40,597 nt of DNA, from the NCBI GenBank assembly GCA_964530525.1, contig CAZHBH010000013.1, positions 1 to 40,597 on the forward strand. The letters are read 5' to 3'. Below, one piece after another: positions 23,900 through 32,170 of this stretch (within the stretch, counting starts at the first letter, position 1; every line of letters begins with the position of its first letter). The notes under the pieces are model-generated. The model did no database searches and had not been told where the DNA came from. It was given only the letters and a program-made list of their open reading frames with translations. The position numbers and the translations under genes were made by a program. The DNA is from CAYNQN01 sp964530525 (GTDB lineage: Bacteria; Actinomycetota; Acidimicrobiia; Acidimicrobiales; Acidimicrobilacustridaceae).

Positions 23900-24965
23900 G
23901 CCTGGGCTTGAGCTTGCGGGCGGTGCGAGCAAGATCCTCCGCCGAGACCAGCGAGCTGTGCACGAAGGCTCCGATCGCCTCCGTCTTGTCGTGGAGCGAT
24001 CTCGCGATGTTGGCCCTGAACATCCCGACGTCGAACGCGCCGTGGCTGATGCGGTCACGCATCAGGACCCGTTCGCCCGGCACCTTGAGGTCGCGGACGA
24101 CCCGTAGCCAGCTGAGGACCTTCAGGGCGTAGTAGGTGGGGTCCAGCTCCCACCAGAAGAAGCCGTTGCGCGCCGAGGCCTGGTAGTGGTGGTGGTTGTT
24201 GTGCCATCCCTCGCCCAGCGTGGTGACGGCGATCAGGACCGAGTTCCGGCTCGTGTCCTCGGTCGCGTAGCGACGCCGGCCCATCACGTGGGCGAGCGAG
24301 TTCACGAAGAACGTGTTGTGCCAGACCAGCACCGTGGAGAGCATGAACCCGCAGAACAGCCCTGGAAGACCCGCCATCAGGAAGCAGGCGGTGCCGAGGA
24401 TCCAGGGCGGCAGCCAGTCGTGGCGGTTGAGGAACCGCAGCTCGGGGTAGCGATCGAAGTCTCGGATGCGGCGGGTCGGGGTGGCCGAGTACTTGTCGCA
24501 GAGGATCCAGCCCACGTGGCTCCACCAGAAGCCGCGCAGCGGCGAGTGGATGTCGTCAGCGGTGTCGGACGTGCGGTGGTGCTCACGGTGGTGGCCTGCC
24601 CACCACAAGACGCCCTTCTGGGCGGCCGTGCCGCCCCCGAACGCGAGCACGAACTGGAACCACCTGCTGGTGCGGTAGCTGCGATGCGAGAAGTAGCGGT
24701 GGTAGCCGGCGGTGATGAACCAGATCCTCACCACGTAGAGCGTCACGCAGAGCACGAGCGCCTTCAGCGTGACCCCGAAGACGAGGGTGCCGGCGATGGC
24801 GATCACGTGGAAGGCGATGAAGGGGACCGACGTCTTCCAGTTCACCCGCTCGTCGGGTGCCCGTTCGTAGGTGCGGCGGCTGCGTCGTGTCGACTGGAGC
24901 TGGCGCTTCTGGGTTGTGGGACTGGCAGGAGAGGAGGGGGAGGTTCGGGGGGAAGCGGTATCCAT
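23880..24965 (-). CDS. Membrane acyl-CoA/acyl-lipid desaturase (delta-9 type)
   Basis: Non-haem di-iron membrane enzyme of 361 residues that introduces a cis double bond into acyl chains. All three His boxes are present: HRYFSH at 89-94, HREHH at 126-130 and HNNHH at 255-259, with paired transmembrane segments around 48-87, 103-122 and 195-225. The spacing and ITAGYHRYFSHRSYRTS context match the stearoyl-CoA desaturase type. A basic, Ser/Thr/Pro-rich N-terminus of about 45 residues precedes the first helix. The start is ATG at 24965; the only box upstream is TACGAA at seven bases, an imperfect TANNNT. It lies 121 bases downstream of the Sua5-type gene. It probably adjusts membrane fluidity. 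Confidence 0.93.
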   Translation of the reverse strand: MDTASPRTSPSSPASPTTQKRQLQSTRRSRRTYERAPDERVNWKTSVPFIAFHVIAIAGTLVFGVTLKALVLCVTLYVVRIWFITAGYHRYFSHRSYRTSRWFQFVLAFGGGTAAQKGVLWWAGHHREHHRTSDTADDIHSPLRGFWWSHVGWILCDKYSATPTRRIRDFDRYPELRFLNRHDWLPPWILGTACFLMAGLPGLFCGFMLSTVLVWHNTFFVNSLAHVMGRRRYATEDTSRNSVLIAVTTLGEGWHNNHHHYQASARNGFFWWELDPTYYALKVLSWLRVVRDLKVPGERVLMRDRISHGAFDVGMFRANIARSLHDKTEAIGAFVHSSLVSAEDLARTARKLKPRPGTVEP

Positions 24966-25086
24966 CAGGGCCTTCGTATCGTCCCGAGCATCGCGTCACT
25001 GGCCCGGCGTGTCTCCCCACCGTACCGGTCCGGTCCGCACCGCCGACAGTCGACGGCAGCGGCGCTGTCGAGAGGGGCGGCCGCGG

Positions 25087-26055
25087 TCACACCGCTGCGC
25101 GCCTGAGGCGGTCGATGACCGCCAAGCCCAATCCCGTGGGTGGGGGCGGGACGGCCAAGACCACGTCGAGGCCGAGCGCGTCCGCCTGGCGCAGCAGCTG
25201 GTAGAGGTTCCTCGCGTAGCTCTCTGGCGAACCTGCAGGACCCAGCTCCACCACCTCGCGCGGAAGGCTGCCGACGGTAGCCGGCGCCAGCAGTCCGACG
25301 CTCTGGCCCGAGTCGACCAACGCCTGTGCCCTGGCCGCTGCCTCGTCGGCCACCACCAGCTCGACGCTGGCGTCGGGCGAGTAGTGCGACGCCAGGGTTC
25401 CGGGAGCGGCGAGCGGCCGCTCCCGGTTCCAGAGCGGGACGGGCCCGCCGAGGACATCTTCGAGCTGCTCTGCTGTGACCCCTCCCACGCGCACGACCTC
25501 CGGGGTGCCCGTGGACAGGTCGACGATGGTCGACTCGATCCCCACCTGGCAGGGCCCGCCGTCGAGGACGTGGTCGACGTCGTCTCCCAGCTCCTCGATG
25601 ACGTGTGCAGCCGTGGTCGGGCTCACCCGCCCGAACCTGTTCGCCGATGGGGCCGCCACCCCTCCGCCGAGCTCCTGCACGAGCCGAAGGGCCACGCTGT
25701 GGCCCGGGACCCGCAGGCCCACGGTGGGCAGGCCACCGGTGACCCGATCGGCCACCTGGGCGGACCGGCGCAGCAGCAACGTGAGCGGGCCCGGCCAGAA
25801 CACCTCGGCCAGCAGGCGCGCCTGGGGAGGCACCGCCCGGGCCCACTCGTCGATCTGGTCGGCCGATCCCAGGTGCACGATCAGCGGATGCCCTGGCGGT
25901 CGGCCCTTCACGAGGAAGATCCTCTCCACGGCGACCTCGTTGGTGGCATCGGCTCCGAGGCCGTAGACCGTCTCGGTCGGAAAAGCCACCAAGCCGCCTG
26001 CGCGCAGCACCTCGGCGGCCAGCGCCAGCTCCTGGCTGGTCACGCCGTCGCTCAC
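25087..26055 (-). CDS. sua5: L-threonylcarbamoyladenylate synthase (Sua5 type)
   Basis: Makes threonylcarbamoyl-AMP, the donor for t6A at position 37 of ANN-decoding tRNAs. The 322-residue protein has the TsaC domain (GLVAFPTETVYGLGADA, then the KxR...SxN tetrad Lys50, Arg52, Ser137, Asn139) followed by a C-terminal Sua5 domain (from about 205: LAAPGTLASHYSP, characteristic linker). It is therefore the long Sua5 form, not the short TsaC. The GTG start overlaps the stop of the P450 gene by four bases (GTGA), so the two are translationally coupled, an unusual pairing. Confidence 0.95.
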   Translation of the reverse strand: MSDGVTSQELALAAEVLRAGGLVAFPTETVYGLGADATNEVAVERIFLVKGRPPGHPLIVHLGSADQIDEWARAVPPQARLLAEVFWPGPLTLLLRRSAQVADRVTGGLPTVGLRVPGHSVALRLVQELGGGVAAPSANRFGRVSPTTAAHVIEELGDDVDHVLDGGPCQVGIESTIVDLSTGTPEVVRVGGVTAEQLEDVLGGPVPLWNRERPLAAPGTLASHYSPDASVELVVADEAAARAQALVDSGQSVGLLAPATVGSLPREVVELGPAGSPESYARNLYQLLRQADALGLDVVLAVPPPPTGLGLAVIDRLRRAAV

Positions 26056-27245
26056 GCCAGGACCAGGGAAGCCTCGGTGATCCCGGCCACCACCCCTGCC
26101 GAGGGCAACCTGGAGACCTCACCGGCGAGCACGATGCGTGAGAAGCGCCCGAGCACCTCCTCGAGCACGATTCGTGCCTCCATCCGAGCGAGGGCCGCCC
26201 CGAGGCAGAAGTGCTCCCCGAACCCGAAGGCCAGGTGGTGGTTGGGTCGACGCACCACGTCAAGCTCGCCTGCGTCGGGTCCGAACTCGTCGGGGTCCCG
26301 GTTGGCCGAGCTGTACAGCAGCAGGAGCGGATCGCCTTCCTCGATCCTGCGACCTGCGAGGACTGCTTCGGTGGTCGCGGTCCGCATGAAGCTGATCACC
26401 GGCGTCGTCCATCGCAGGAGCTCCTCGACGGCCGCGGGCACCCTCGAAGGGTCCTGCACGAGCAGGGCCCATTGCGCGGGATGCTCCGCCAGGGCGACGA
26501 GGCCGGCGGAGATCAGGTTCCTGGTCGTCTCGTTGCCTGCCACTAGGAGCTGTCCGCACAGCATCAAGAGCTCGGAGTCGTCCAGGCTCCTGCCCTGGTC
26601 GTCGACGGCGGCGACCAGCGTGGAGATCAGGTCGGACCCTGGTCGCCGTCTCTTGTCCTCGGCGGCAGCGAGGAAGTAGTCGGCCATCTCCACGAGCTTC
26701 GTGAGGTTCTCGTCGGTCTGGGCAGTACCGGCGTCGATCGCCGCCTCCGACCACTCGTACAGGCGTGGCCAGTCATCGACAGGTACACCCAGCAGCTCGG
26801 CGATCACCACCAGCGGGAAGGGCACCGCCAGCTGCGAGACGACGTCGAACGGGCGATCGGCCTCCACCGTCCCGAGAAGGTCCCTGGCCCGATCTCGCAC
26901 AGCGGACTCGAGCGCCTTCATGCGCGACGGGCTGAACGCTGGCTGCACCAGGGCCCTGTAGCGCTGGTGGTCGGGGGGATCGACGTAGAGCAGGGCGCCT
27001 GGGACCTCTGGCAGCTCTCGACCGAGGTCCATGAGCAAGACCCCCTTGCTCGAGCAGTAGGTGTGAGGATCCCTCGAGACCTCCAGGACCTCCCTATGTC
27101 GGCTCAGCACCCAGAAGCCGGGGTCCTCGTTCCAGACGACGGGTGCCTCGCGACGCAGCCTCTCGTAGAGGGGGAAAGGGTCTCCCGCGTAGAGCTCCGG
27201 GGACACGAGCGGTGCAGTGAGCTCCGGGGCCGTGGGTCTGGGCAT
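26052..27245 (-). CDS. Cytochrome P450
   Basis: Soluble bacterial P450 monooxygenase of 397 residues. Motifs: I-helix oxygen-binding LLVAGNETTRNLI, K-helix EELLRW (ExxR), and the haem-binding loop FGFGEHFCLGAALARME with thiolate Cys347. The substrate cannot be predicted; the sequence resembles the broad actinobacterial CYP groups that act on steroids, fatty acids or xenobiotics. No ferredoxin gene is adjacent. The ATG at 27245 is preceded at six bases by TACCAT and no Shine-Dalgarno, so the transcript is probably leaderless. The promoter lies back-to-back with that of uppP, the two starts being only 34 bases apart. Confidence 0.95.
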   Translation of the reverse strand: MPRPTAPELTAPLVSPELYAGDPFPLYERLRREAPVVWNEDPGFWVLSRHREVLEVSRDPHTYCSSKGVLLMDLGRELPEVPGALLYVDPPDHQRYRALVQPAFSPSRMKALESAVRDRARDLLGTVEADRPFDVVSQLAVPFPLVVIAELLGVPVDDWPRLYEWSEAAIDAGTAQTDENLTKLVEMADYFLAAAEDKRRRPGSDLISTLVAAVDDQGRSLDDSELLMLCGQLLVAGNETTRNLISAGLVALAEHPAQWALLVQDPSRVPAAVEELLRWTTPVISFMRTATTEAVLAGRRIEEGDPLLLLYSSANRDPDEFGPDAGELDVVRRPNHHLAFGFGEHFCLGAALARMEARIVLEEVLGRFSRIVLAGEVSRLPSAGVVAGITEASLVLA

Positions 27246-27251
27246 GTCCGC

Positions 27252-27257
27252 ATGGTA
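27252..27257 (-). promoter_or_regulatory. -10 box of the P450 gene (leaderless)
   Basis: TACCAT on the minus strand lies six bases before the ATG at 27245. It is only nine bases from the oppositely directed uppP -10 box. Confidence 0.55.
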
Positions 27258-27265
27258 CGGCCGGG

Positions 27266-27271
27266 TAGCGT
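27266..27271 (+). promoter_or_regulatory. -10 box of uppP
   Basis: TAGCGT lies eight bases before the GTG at 27280. It forms a very compact divergent promoter pair with the P450 box. Confidence 0.45.
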
Positions 27272-27279
27272 CGCTGGCC

Positions 27280-28281
27280 GTGCCCGCCCCACCGATCGTC
27301 CCTCCTCGCCCGGCTCGCCCCTCGCCGTCCTCCTACGCTGCTCTCGGGACGGCTGCCGTCGTGATCGTCGCTCTGTCGGTGCTCTGGTCGCCGGCTCCAG
27401 CGGCCGGTTGGATCCTGGCCGGCGTCCAAGCGGCAGCTCAGGAGGCTGGCGACCAGCTCACCCCGCTCAAGGCCGTGGTGCTCGGCCTCGTCGAGGGCAT
27501 CACCGAGTTCCTGCCCATCAGCTCCACGGGACACCTCCTGGTCGCCCAGAGGCTCATGGGCATCGGCACCACCGAGGCCACGAAGGATGCCGCCGACTCG
27601 TACGCGATAGCCATCCAGGCTGGTGCGATCCTCGCCGTGGCCGTCCTCTACTGGAAGCGGCTGGTCTCGATGGCCCGGGGGGCACTCGGGCACGACACCA
27701 CCGGCAGGGGGGTCCTCCTGGCGCTCGCGGCGGCCGCCGTTCCTGCTGCCGTGATCGGGCTGCTGGGCGAGCAGCTGATCAAGGACAACCTCCTCGGTCC
27801 CGGCCCCGTGATCGCAGCCTGGATCGTGGGCGGCATCGTGATACTCGCCGTGGCCGATCGATGGACGAGCCGTGGCGGGGGGCGGGGCCTGGAGGAGATG
27901 GGGTTCCGCAGCGCACTGGTGATCGGGTTGGCGCAGTGCGTGGCGATGTGGCCGGGCACCAGCCGCAGCATGGTGACCATCCTGGCCGCACTGGCGCTGG
28001 GCTACAGCCTGGCTGCAGCGGTGGAGTTCAGCTTCCTGCTGGGGCTGGTGACGCTGGGTGGCGCGACCGCCTACGAGGCCGTGCGCAACGGCTCGGAGAT
28101 GCTCGATGCCTACGGCTGGTTCGAGCCGATCCTGGGCCTGGTGGTGGCGTTCGTCGCCGCCGTGATCGCCGTGCGCTGGATGGTCGGGTACCTGCAGCGG
28201 CACAGCCTCGCCATATTCGGCTGGTACCGCCTCGGGATCGCCGGGCTTGCGCTGGTCCTGCTGGGCACCGGGGCGATGTGA
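27280..28281 (+). CDS. uppP: Undecaprenyl-diphosphate phosphatase UppP (BacA)
   Basis: Polytopic membrane phosphatase that recycles the lipid carrier for cell-wall synthesis by converting C55-PP to C55-P. The two family motifs are present: EGITEFLPISSTGHLL and PGTSRSMVTIL, followed by many hydrophobic segments. The second motif usually reads PGxSRSGxT; here Gly is replaced by Met. At 333 residues it is longer than the usual ~270-290, because an N-terminal Pro-rich head and an extra hydrophobic segment (AALGTAAVVIVALSVLW) precede the normal start near QLTPLKAVVLGLVEG. GTG 27280 is preferred from promoter position; an ATG at 27244 is also in frame. Confidence 0.93.
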   Translation: MPAPPIVPPRPARPSPSSYAALGTAAVVIVALSVLWSPAPAAGWILAGVQAAAQEAGDQLTPLKAVVLGLVEGITEFLPISSTGHLLVAQRLMGIGTTEATKDAADSYAIAIQAGAILAVAVLYWKRLVSMARGALGHDTTGRGVLLALAAAAVPAAVIGLLGEQLIKDNLLGPGPVIAAWIVGGIVILAVADRWTSRGGGRGLEEMGFRSALVIGLAQCVAMWPGTSRSMVTILAALALGYSLAAAVEFSFLLGLVTLGGATAYEAVRNGSEMLDAYGWFEPILGLVVAFVAAVIAVRWMVGYLQRHSLAIFGWYRLGIAGLALVLLGTGAM

Positions 28282-28385
28282 CCACCTTCCGGCATCCTCT
28301 CCTGCCGACGCCGAACCCACCCTTTTGACGGTTCGATACTCAAGAGTCTGTCGACCGATGCATATCTGGTGGTCATGATCCCCCC

Positions 28386-28628
28386 ATGGAAGGTGATCTT
28401 CAGCGAGTCGTCGGTGAGAACCTGAAGGCGATCCGATTCCGGATGGGGGTCTCCCAGGAGAGCCTGGCGGAGCAACTCGGTTTCCATCGGACGTACCTCG
28501 CCTCGATGGAGCGAGGCGAGAGGAACCTCAGCCTTCGCTCGCTGGAACGCCTAGCCCAGATGCTCTCACTCGACCCGATCGATCTGCTCCGTCCCATCTC
28601 GGCGAGCAAGCTGCGAAGGCTCGTCTGA
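28386..28628 (+). CDS. Small XRE-family helix-turn-helix regulator
   Basis: Protein of 80 residues that is almost entirely one HTH_XRE domain: VVGENLKAIRFRMGVSQESL, then AEQLGFHRTYLASMERGERN (recognition helix) and LSLRSLERLAQMLSLDPIDL. It has no partner domain, so it is a stand-alone DNA-binding protein, perhaps with an unlinked cofactor. ATG at 28386; the leader has no clear Shine-Dalgarno. It marks the beginning of the stress-related region, but a link to the sigma circuit is not shown. Confidence 0.9.
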   Translation: MEGDLQRVVGENLKAIRFRMGVSQESLAEQLGFHRTYLASMERGERNLSLRSLERLAQMLSLDPIDLLRPISASKLRRLV

Positions 28629-28704
28629 CGTAGGCAGCCTGGCTCCTACGAACCCGGCGAGAACCTCAAGGGCCGATCCGCAGTCCGCGACGTGGTGTCG
28701 GGGA

Positions 28705-29100
28705 TCATCTCTCGGGTGCGTCGATGTGAAGCTGTGCAGGCGTTCCGTGGAGCACCTCGAGCGCGGCGACCACCTCGCCCTCGTCGATGATCGAGACACC
28801 GGCATGGGCGCCGTCGCCGTCGATGGGATCGTTGGCGAACAGCTCGGCACAGGTCGACCGGTCGAGTGGAGACCGACCGTAGACGCTCACAGAACCGTGC
28901 TGAGCGCGGGCGGCGATGACGACCCTCTCGAACTCCTCGTCGTCCACGACCACTATGGATCGCGTCCGCACCTCGTCGCTCAGGTCGCTTCGCAGGTCTT
29001 CGACGGCTGCGCGGATCCTGGCCACCTCCTCCCCCAGGACATCCATTCGATCTATCAGCTCCTGGTAGCTGTGCTGGGCTTGAGAACTGGGCTCGGACAT
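28705..29100 (-). CDS. Conserved-looking small protein with coiled-coil head, unknown function
   Basis: Protein of 131 residues: a helical, coiled-coil-prone N-terminus (about 8-45, YQELIDRMDVLGEEVARIRA) followed by an alpha/beta part with strands SIVVVDDEEFERVVIAARA and HAGVSIIDEGEVVAALEVL. No family recognised. The start is well supported by AGGGAGG four bases before the ATG at 29100. It converges with the small HTH gene and diverges from the SpoIIE-type phosphatase gene. A TATAAG-like box occurs about 60-70 bases upstream on the minus strand. Confidence 0.7.
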   Translation of the reverse strand: MSEPSSQAQHSYQELIDRMDVLGEEVARIRAAVEDLRSDLSDEVRTRSIVVVDDEEFERVVIAARAQHGSVSVYGRSPLDRSTCAELFANDPIDGDGAHAGVSIIDEGEVVAALEVLHGTPAQLHIDAPER

Positions 29101-29393
29101 GGCGCCTCCCTACCGACGCAGCAGCCACCCACCGCTCCGCGTCAGCTCGATTCGGATACTTATAGATATCAGCCAGGAGGAGTGGGTGCCGATCGCAGCG
29201 TTCGTGGATCGGGGCCCCCGGCGGAGGTATCGGCCATCCCGGCCGTCCCTCTAGATCATTCTACGAACACCTGAGACAAGGGACCCCGTCGACATCGGGG
29301 CCGCGGCACGAGGGAGCGCCACGGGATGGAGATCCCGACCCACGACTAGCTTGGTGTCGTTCTCGGAAGGTCGGCCGGCCTTTGGAGGTTCAC
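29101..29393. other. Divergent intergenic region (about 290 bases)
   Basis: This is the longest gap in the window. It contains the ribosome-binding site and a TATAAG-like box for the leftward small protein. It also contains TAGCTT (29347-29352) and GGAGG for the rightward phosphatase gene. Several short G/C palindromes are present, but no tRNA, open frame or repeat that I can identify. Confidence 0.6.
29347..29352 (+). promoter_or_regulatory. -10 box of the MASE1-SpoIIE phosphatase gene
   Basis: TAGCTT lies about 42 bases before the ATG at 29394, implying a leader of about 35 bases that contains the GGAGG ribosome-binding site. This is a housekeeping-type box; no GTTT/GGGTA pair was found here. 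Confidence 0.45.
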
Positions 29394-31181
29394 ATGTCGG
29401 TGAGACTGCGCGAGGGGTCCGGAGCGCTCGCCGGGTTCGCGACGTTCCTCGTGCTAGCCGTCACCTACGCGCTGCTGGCCCTCTCGTCGTACGAGCTGTT
29501 CGGTGCGGTCTCGATCGGCGTCACCTTCTTCCCTCCCGCCGGGCTCACCTTCGTCGCCTTCCTCCTGCTGCCCCGGAGCCGCTGGCCGGCTGTCGCCGCC
29601 GCCGTGGTGGTGGGTGAGCTGGCGGTCGACATGGGCAAGGGCCAGGGTCTGTGGTGGGCGCTCGGCTGGGCAGCCGCCAACCTTGCCGAACCTTTCGTCG
29701 GAGCGGCGGTGGCCAGGGCCCTGAGCACCACCGTGGGCTTCAGTCGGCGGTTCTGCCTGGCGTTCCTCGTCGGAGGTCTCCTGGCGGGTCCGGCGGTGGG
29801 AGCCACCGTCGGCTCGACGGTGCTCGACCTCGGCGACGACTTGGCGTGGCTGTCGAGCTTCCCGGACATCTGGGTGGGAGACGCACTCGGCGTGCTCGTG
29901 GTGGCCCCTCTCGTCCTCGTGCTGATGAGGCCGCGCGAGTTCGTGCTCTTCCGCACCACCCGAGTGGACGTCGTCGTCGTCGCGGTGGCGATGGTCGCGT
30001 GCGCCCTCGCTCTCGTCCTCAGCGAGGAGGTCCCCGTGGGCTACGCGGCCCTCCCCCTGCTCGCCTACACCGCCGTCCGCTGCAGCTCGAGGGAGCTCGC
30101 CGCTGCCGCCGTGGTGGTGGCGGGAGCACTGACGGCGGCCACCGCTCACGGCGTTGGACCTTGGGGCCTGATCGGTGACGACCTCGACCCGCACTCCCGG
30201 CTGGTGCAGCAGCAGCTCTTCCTCCTGACGGCCATAGGTGCGTCGTGGCTTCTGAAGCTCGAGGTCACCGAGCGCGTCCGGGCCGTGACCTCGGCCAGGG
30301 ACACGGCGGCCGACCTGGAGCGGGCCCGCCACGAGACCAAGGGCCAGGAGCGCCTGACCGACCTGTACCGCTGGCGGAGCGAGCAGGCGACGGCCCAGGC
30401 GGAGCTGGACCACCACATCGCCCTGACCCTCCAGAGCTCCCTGATGCCGGGGAACGTCGACACGCCGGCGGGCATGCGTGCCTCCGGACGCTACCTGCCC
30501 GCCACCCAGACCCTCGAGGTGGGCGGTGACTGGTACGAGATGATCCACGACGAACGAGGGACGGCCACCGTGGTCATCGGCGACGTCGTGGGCCACAGCC
30601 TGGCTGCGGCCGCGGCCATGGGTCAGCTCGCGGCCGCAGCCCGGGCGCTCGCGTGCGCGGGCCACAGCCCATCGGAGCTCATCGAGAGCCTCGACCTGGT
30701 CGCCAACCGCACCCCCGACGCGATGATGACGACGATCGCGTGCGCCACCCTGGATGCAGCGACGGGACAGCTGCGCTACAGCAGCGCCGGCCACCCTCCC
30801 CCGTGCCTGAGGCAGCCCGACGGCACCACCGTGCTCCTGGACGGCGCAAGGAGCACGCCTCTGGCCGTCCAGAGCCCCGAGAGCCGCCTCGAGGAGTCGA
30901 CCGTCCTCGTCCCCGGGAGCCTGGTGGTCTTCTACACCGACGGACTGGTCGAGCGGCGAGACCGATCCATCGACGAGAGGCTCTCCGAGCTCGAGCGGGT
31001 GGTCGAGGGGCTCGACGCCCATGACCCCGACGGGGCATGCGACAGGATCGTGGCGGCGATGCTCGGGAAGGATCGCCACGACGACGACGTGGCGATCCTT
31101 GTGCTCGCGCTCGACGAGGTCGGCCCCGCTGGAGCAGGTCCTGGGGCCGCAGTCTCGGAGGCGGGGGCGGCTACCGGGTGA
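29394..31181 (+). CDS. MASE1 membrane sensor fused to a SpoIIE/RsbU-type PP2C phosphatase
   Basis: Membrane-bound sensor phosphatase of 595 residues. Residues ~1-290 are a MASE1-type sensor with about eight transmembrane segments (for example SIGVTFFPPAGLTFVAFLLL, FPDIWVGDALGVLVVAPLVL). A coiled-coil linker follows at about 290-345. The PP2C-like SpoIIE domain (about 350-580) has metal-binding Asp in EVGGDWYEM and VVIGDVVGHS, plus SSAGHPPPCLRQPDG, VVFYTDGLVERR and the terminal DDDVAILVL. Such phosphatases dephosphorylate a STAS protein to release a sigma factor; the STAS, anti-sigma and sigma genes lie within 2.4 kb. The start has GGAGG with a six-base spacer. It converges on the sigma gene. 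Confidence 0.92.
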   Translation: MSVRLREGSGALAGFATFLVLAVTYALLALSSYELFGAVSIGVTFFPPAGLTFVAFLLLPRSRWPAVAAAVVVGELAVDMGKGQGLWWALGWAAANLAEPFVGAAVARALSTTVGFSRRFCLAFLVGGLLAGPAVGATVGSTVLDLGDDLAWLSSFPDIWVGDALGVLVVAPLVLVLMRPREFVLFRTTRVDVVVVAVAMVACALALVLSEEVPVGYAALPLLAYTAVRCSSRELAAAAVVVAGALTAATAHGVGPWGLIGDDLDPHSRLVQQQLFLLTAIGASWLLKLEVTERVRAVTSARDTAADLERARHETKGQERLTDLYRWRSEQATAQAELDHHIALTLQSSLMPGNVDTPAGMRASGRYLPATQTLEVGGDWYEMIHDERGTATVVIGDVVGHSLAAAAAMGQLAAAARALACAGHSPSELIESLDLVANRTPDAMMTTIACATLDAATGQLRYSSAGHPPPCLRQPDGTTVLLDGARSTPLAVQSPESRLEESTVLVPGSLVVFYTDGLVERRDRSIDERLSELERVVEGLDAHDPDGACDRIVAAMLGKDRHDDDVAILVLALDEVGPAGAGPGAAVSEAGAATG

Positions 31182-31184
31182 AGA

Positions 31185-31197
31185 GCCACTCGGTGGC
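31185..31197. terminator. Small hairpin between convergent genes
   Basis: GCCAC-TCG-GTGGC is a five-base-pair stem with a three-base loop in the 22-base gap between the phosphatase and sigma stops. There is no T-tract on either side, so a role in bidirectional termination is only suggested. Confidence 0.25.
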
Positions 31198-31203
31198 CGG
31201 GGA

Positions 31204-32097
31204 TCACTCCGCTCTCATGTGGCTCCGAACCTGCCTGAGGACCCGAGCCAGAGATCTGGAGACGTGCATCTGGCTGACCCCGGTGCGCTGTGCGATCTCG
31301 GTCTGGGTCAGCTCCTCCATGAAGTAGAGCTGCAGGAGCTCACGGTCCTCAGGGGTTAGGTGCACGAGAGCCTGCTGCACGGCCAGCCAGTTCTCCGCCA
31401 GGCTGAGCTGCTTGTCCTCCTCGCCGAACAGCTCCCCGGCGGACCGACCAGCCAGCGGGACGTCGATCGAGTCCGTCGAACGGGCACCCATGGCCGCCTG
31501 GGCACGCTCCACCTCTGCGCTCGTCACGTCCATCAGGTCGGCCAGCTCGGCGCTCGTGGGCACGCGGCCCAGGTCCTGGGTGAGGAGCTCGGTCGAGTCA
31601 CGCATCGTGCTCGCCAGGTCGTGCACCCGGCGCGGGACCTTCACCGACCACCCCGAATCGCGGTAGTGGCGCCTCAGGGACCCCACGATGGTCGGGTTGG
31701 CGAACCCGAAGAACGGCTTGCGCTGCTCGGGATCGAACCGCTCGAGAGCGAGGAGGAGCGCCTCCATGGCCACCTGCTGGAGATCCTCGAGGGGCTCGCG
31801 CTGGCGGTAGAAGCGCTTGGCGAGCACCTGGGCGTGGGCGCCGTAGTGGGCCACGAGACGATCCCGGGCCCTCGCATCGGAGCGACGCTTGACGGCGACG
31901 TGGTCCGCCCACACCTCCACCTCCACCGAAGCGGCGGGCGCAGTGCCCTGGAAGCGAGAGCGCTCGACTAGCTTCGTTGGGATGGTCCGCTGCGCTATGG
32001 CTCCGTCCACGACGGATCGGCAGCGATCCAGGGCCTCTTCGAAGCTCGTCTGCTGCCGGGGAGCACTCGCCTCGGCAGGTCTGTCGCTAGCGCTCAT
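31204..32097 (-). CDS. SigB/SigF-type RNA polymerase sigma factor
   Basis: Alternative sigma-70 family factor (297 residues) of the general-stress/sporulation type. Region 2 is at about 77-155 (REPLEDLQQVAMEALLLALE, GFANPTIVGSLRRHYRDSGW), region 3 at about 156-205 (VPRRVHDLASTM, GRVPTSAELADLM) and region 4 at about 240-292 (LTPEDRELLQLYFMEELTQT, GVSQMHVSRSLARVLRQV). An N-terminal extension of about 75 residues precedes region 2, longer than usual for this class. The ATG at 32097 is chosen over a GTG eight codons upstream because AGAGGAG precedes it by four bases. A TAGTGT box lies just upstream. The neighbouring anti-sigma, STAS and phosphatase genes are the likely control partners. Confidence 0.93.
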   Translation of the reverse strand: MSASDRPAEASAPRQQTSFEEALDRCRSVVDGAIAQRTIPTKLVERSRFQGTAPAASVEVEVWADHVAVKRRSDARARDRLVAHYGAHAQVLAKRFYRQREPLEDLQQVAMEALLLALERFDPEQRKPFFGFANPTIVGSLRRHYRDSGWSVKVPRRVHDLASTMRDSTELLTQDLGRVPTSAELADLMDVTSAEVERAQAAMGARSTDSIDVPLAGRSAGELFGEEDKQLSLAENWLAVQQALVHLTPEDRELLQLYFMEELTQTEIAQRTGVSQMHVSRSLARVLRQVRSHMRAE

Positions 32098-32170
32098 GGC
32101 GCTCCTCTGCGGTCGGGACACACACTAGGTGCAGGCGGAGCCCGCCGTGCGCCACAGAAGGAGGTGACGA

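Noticed and set aside
25087..27245. Secondary-metabolite gene cluster around the P450
   Set aside because: The neighbours are a tRNA-modification enzyme, a lipid desaturase and UppP. No polyketide, peptide or terpene synthase or ferredoxin is present.
29101..29393. tRNA or small-RNA gene in the longest gap
   Set aside because: I could not fold a cloverleaf with a T-loop consensus, and the short palindromes lack a T-tract. A covariance-model search would be decisive.
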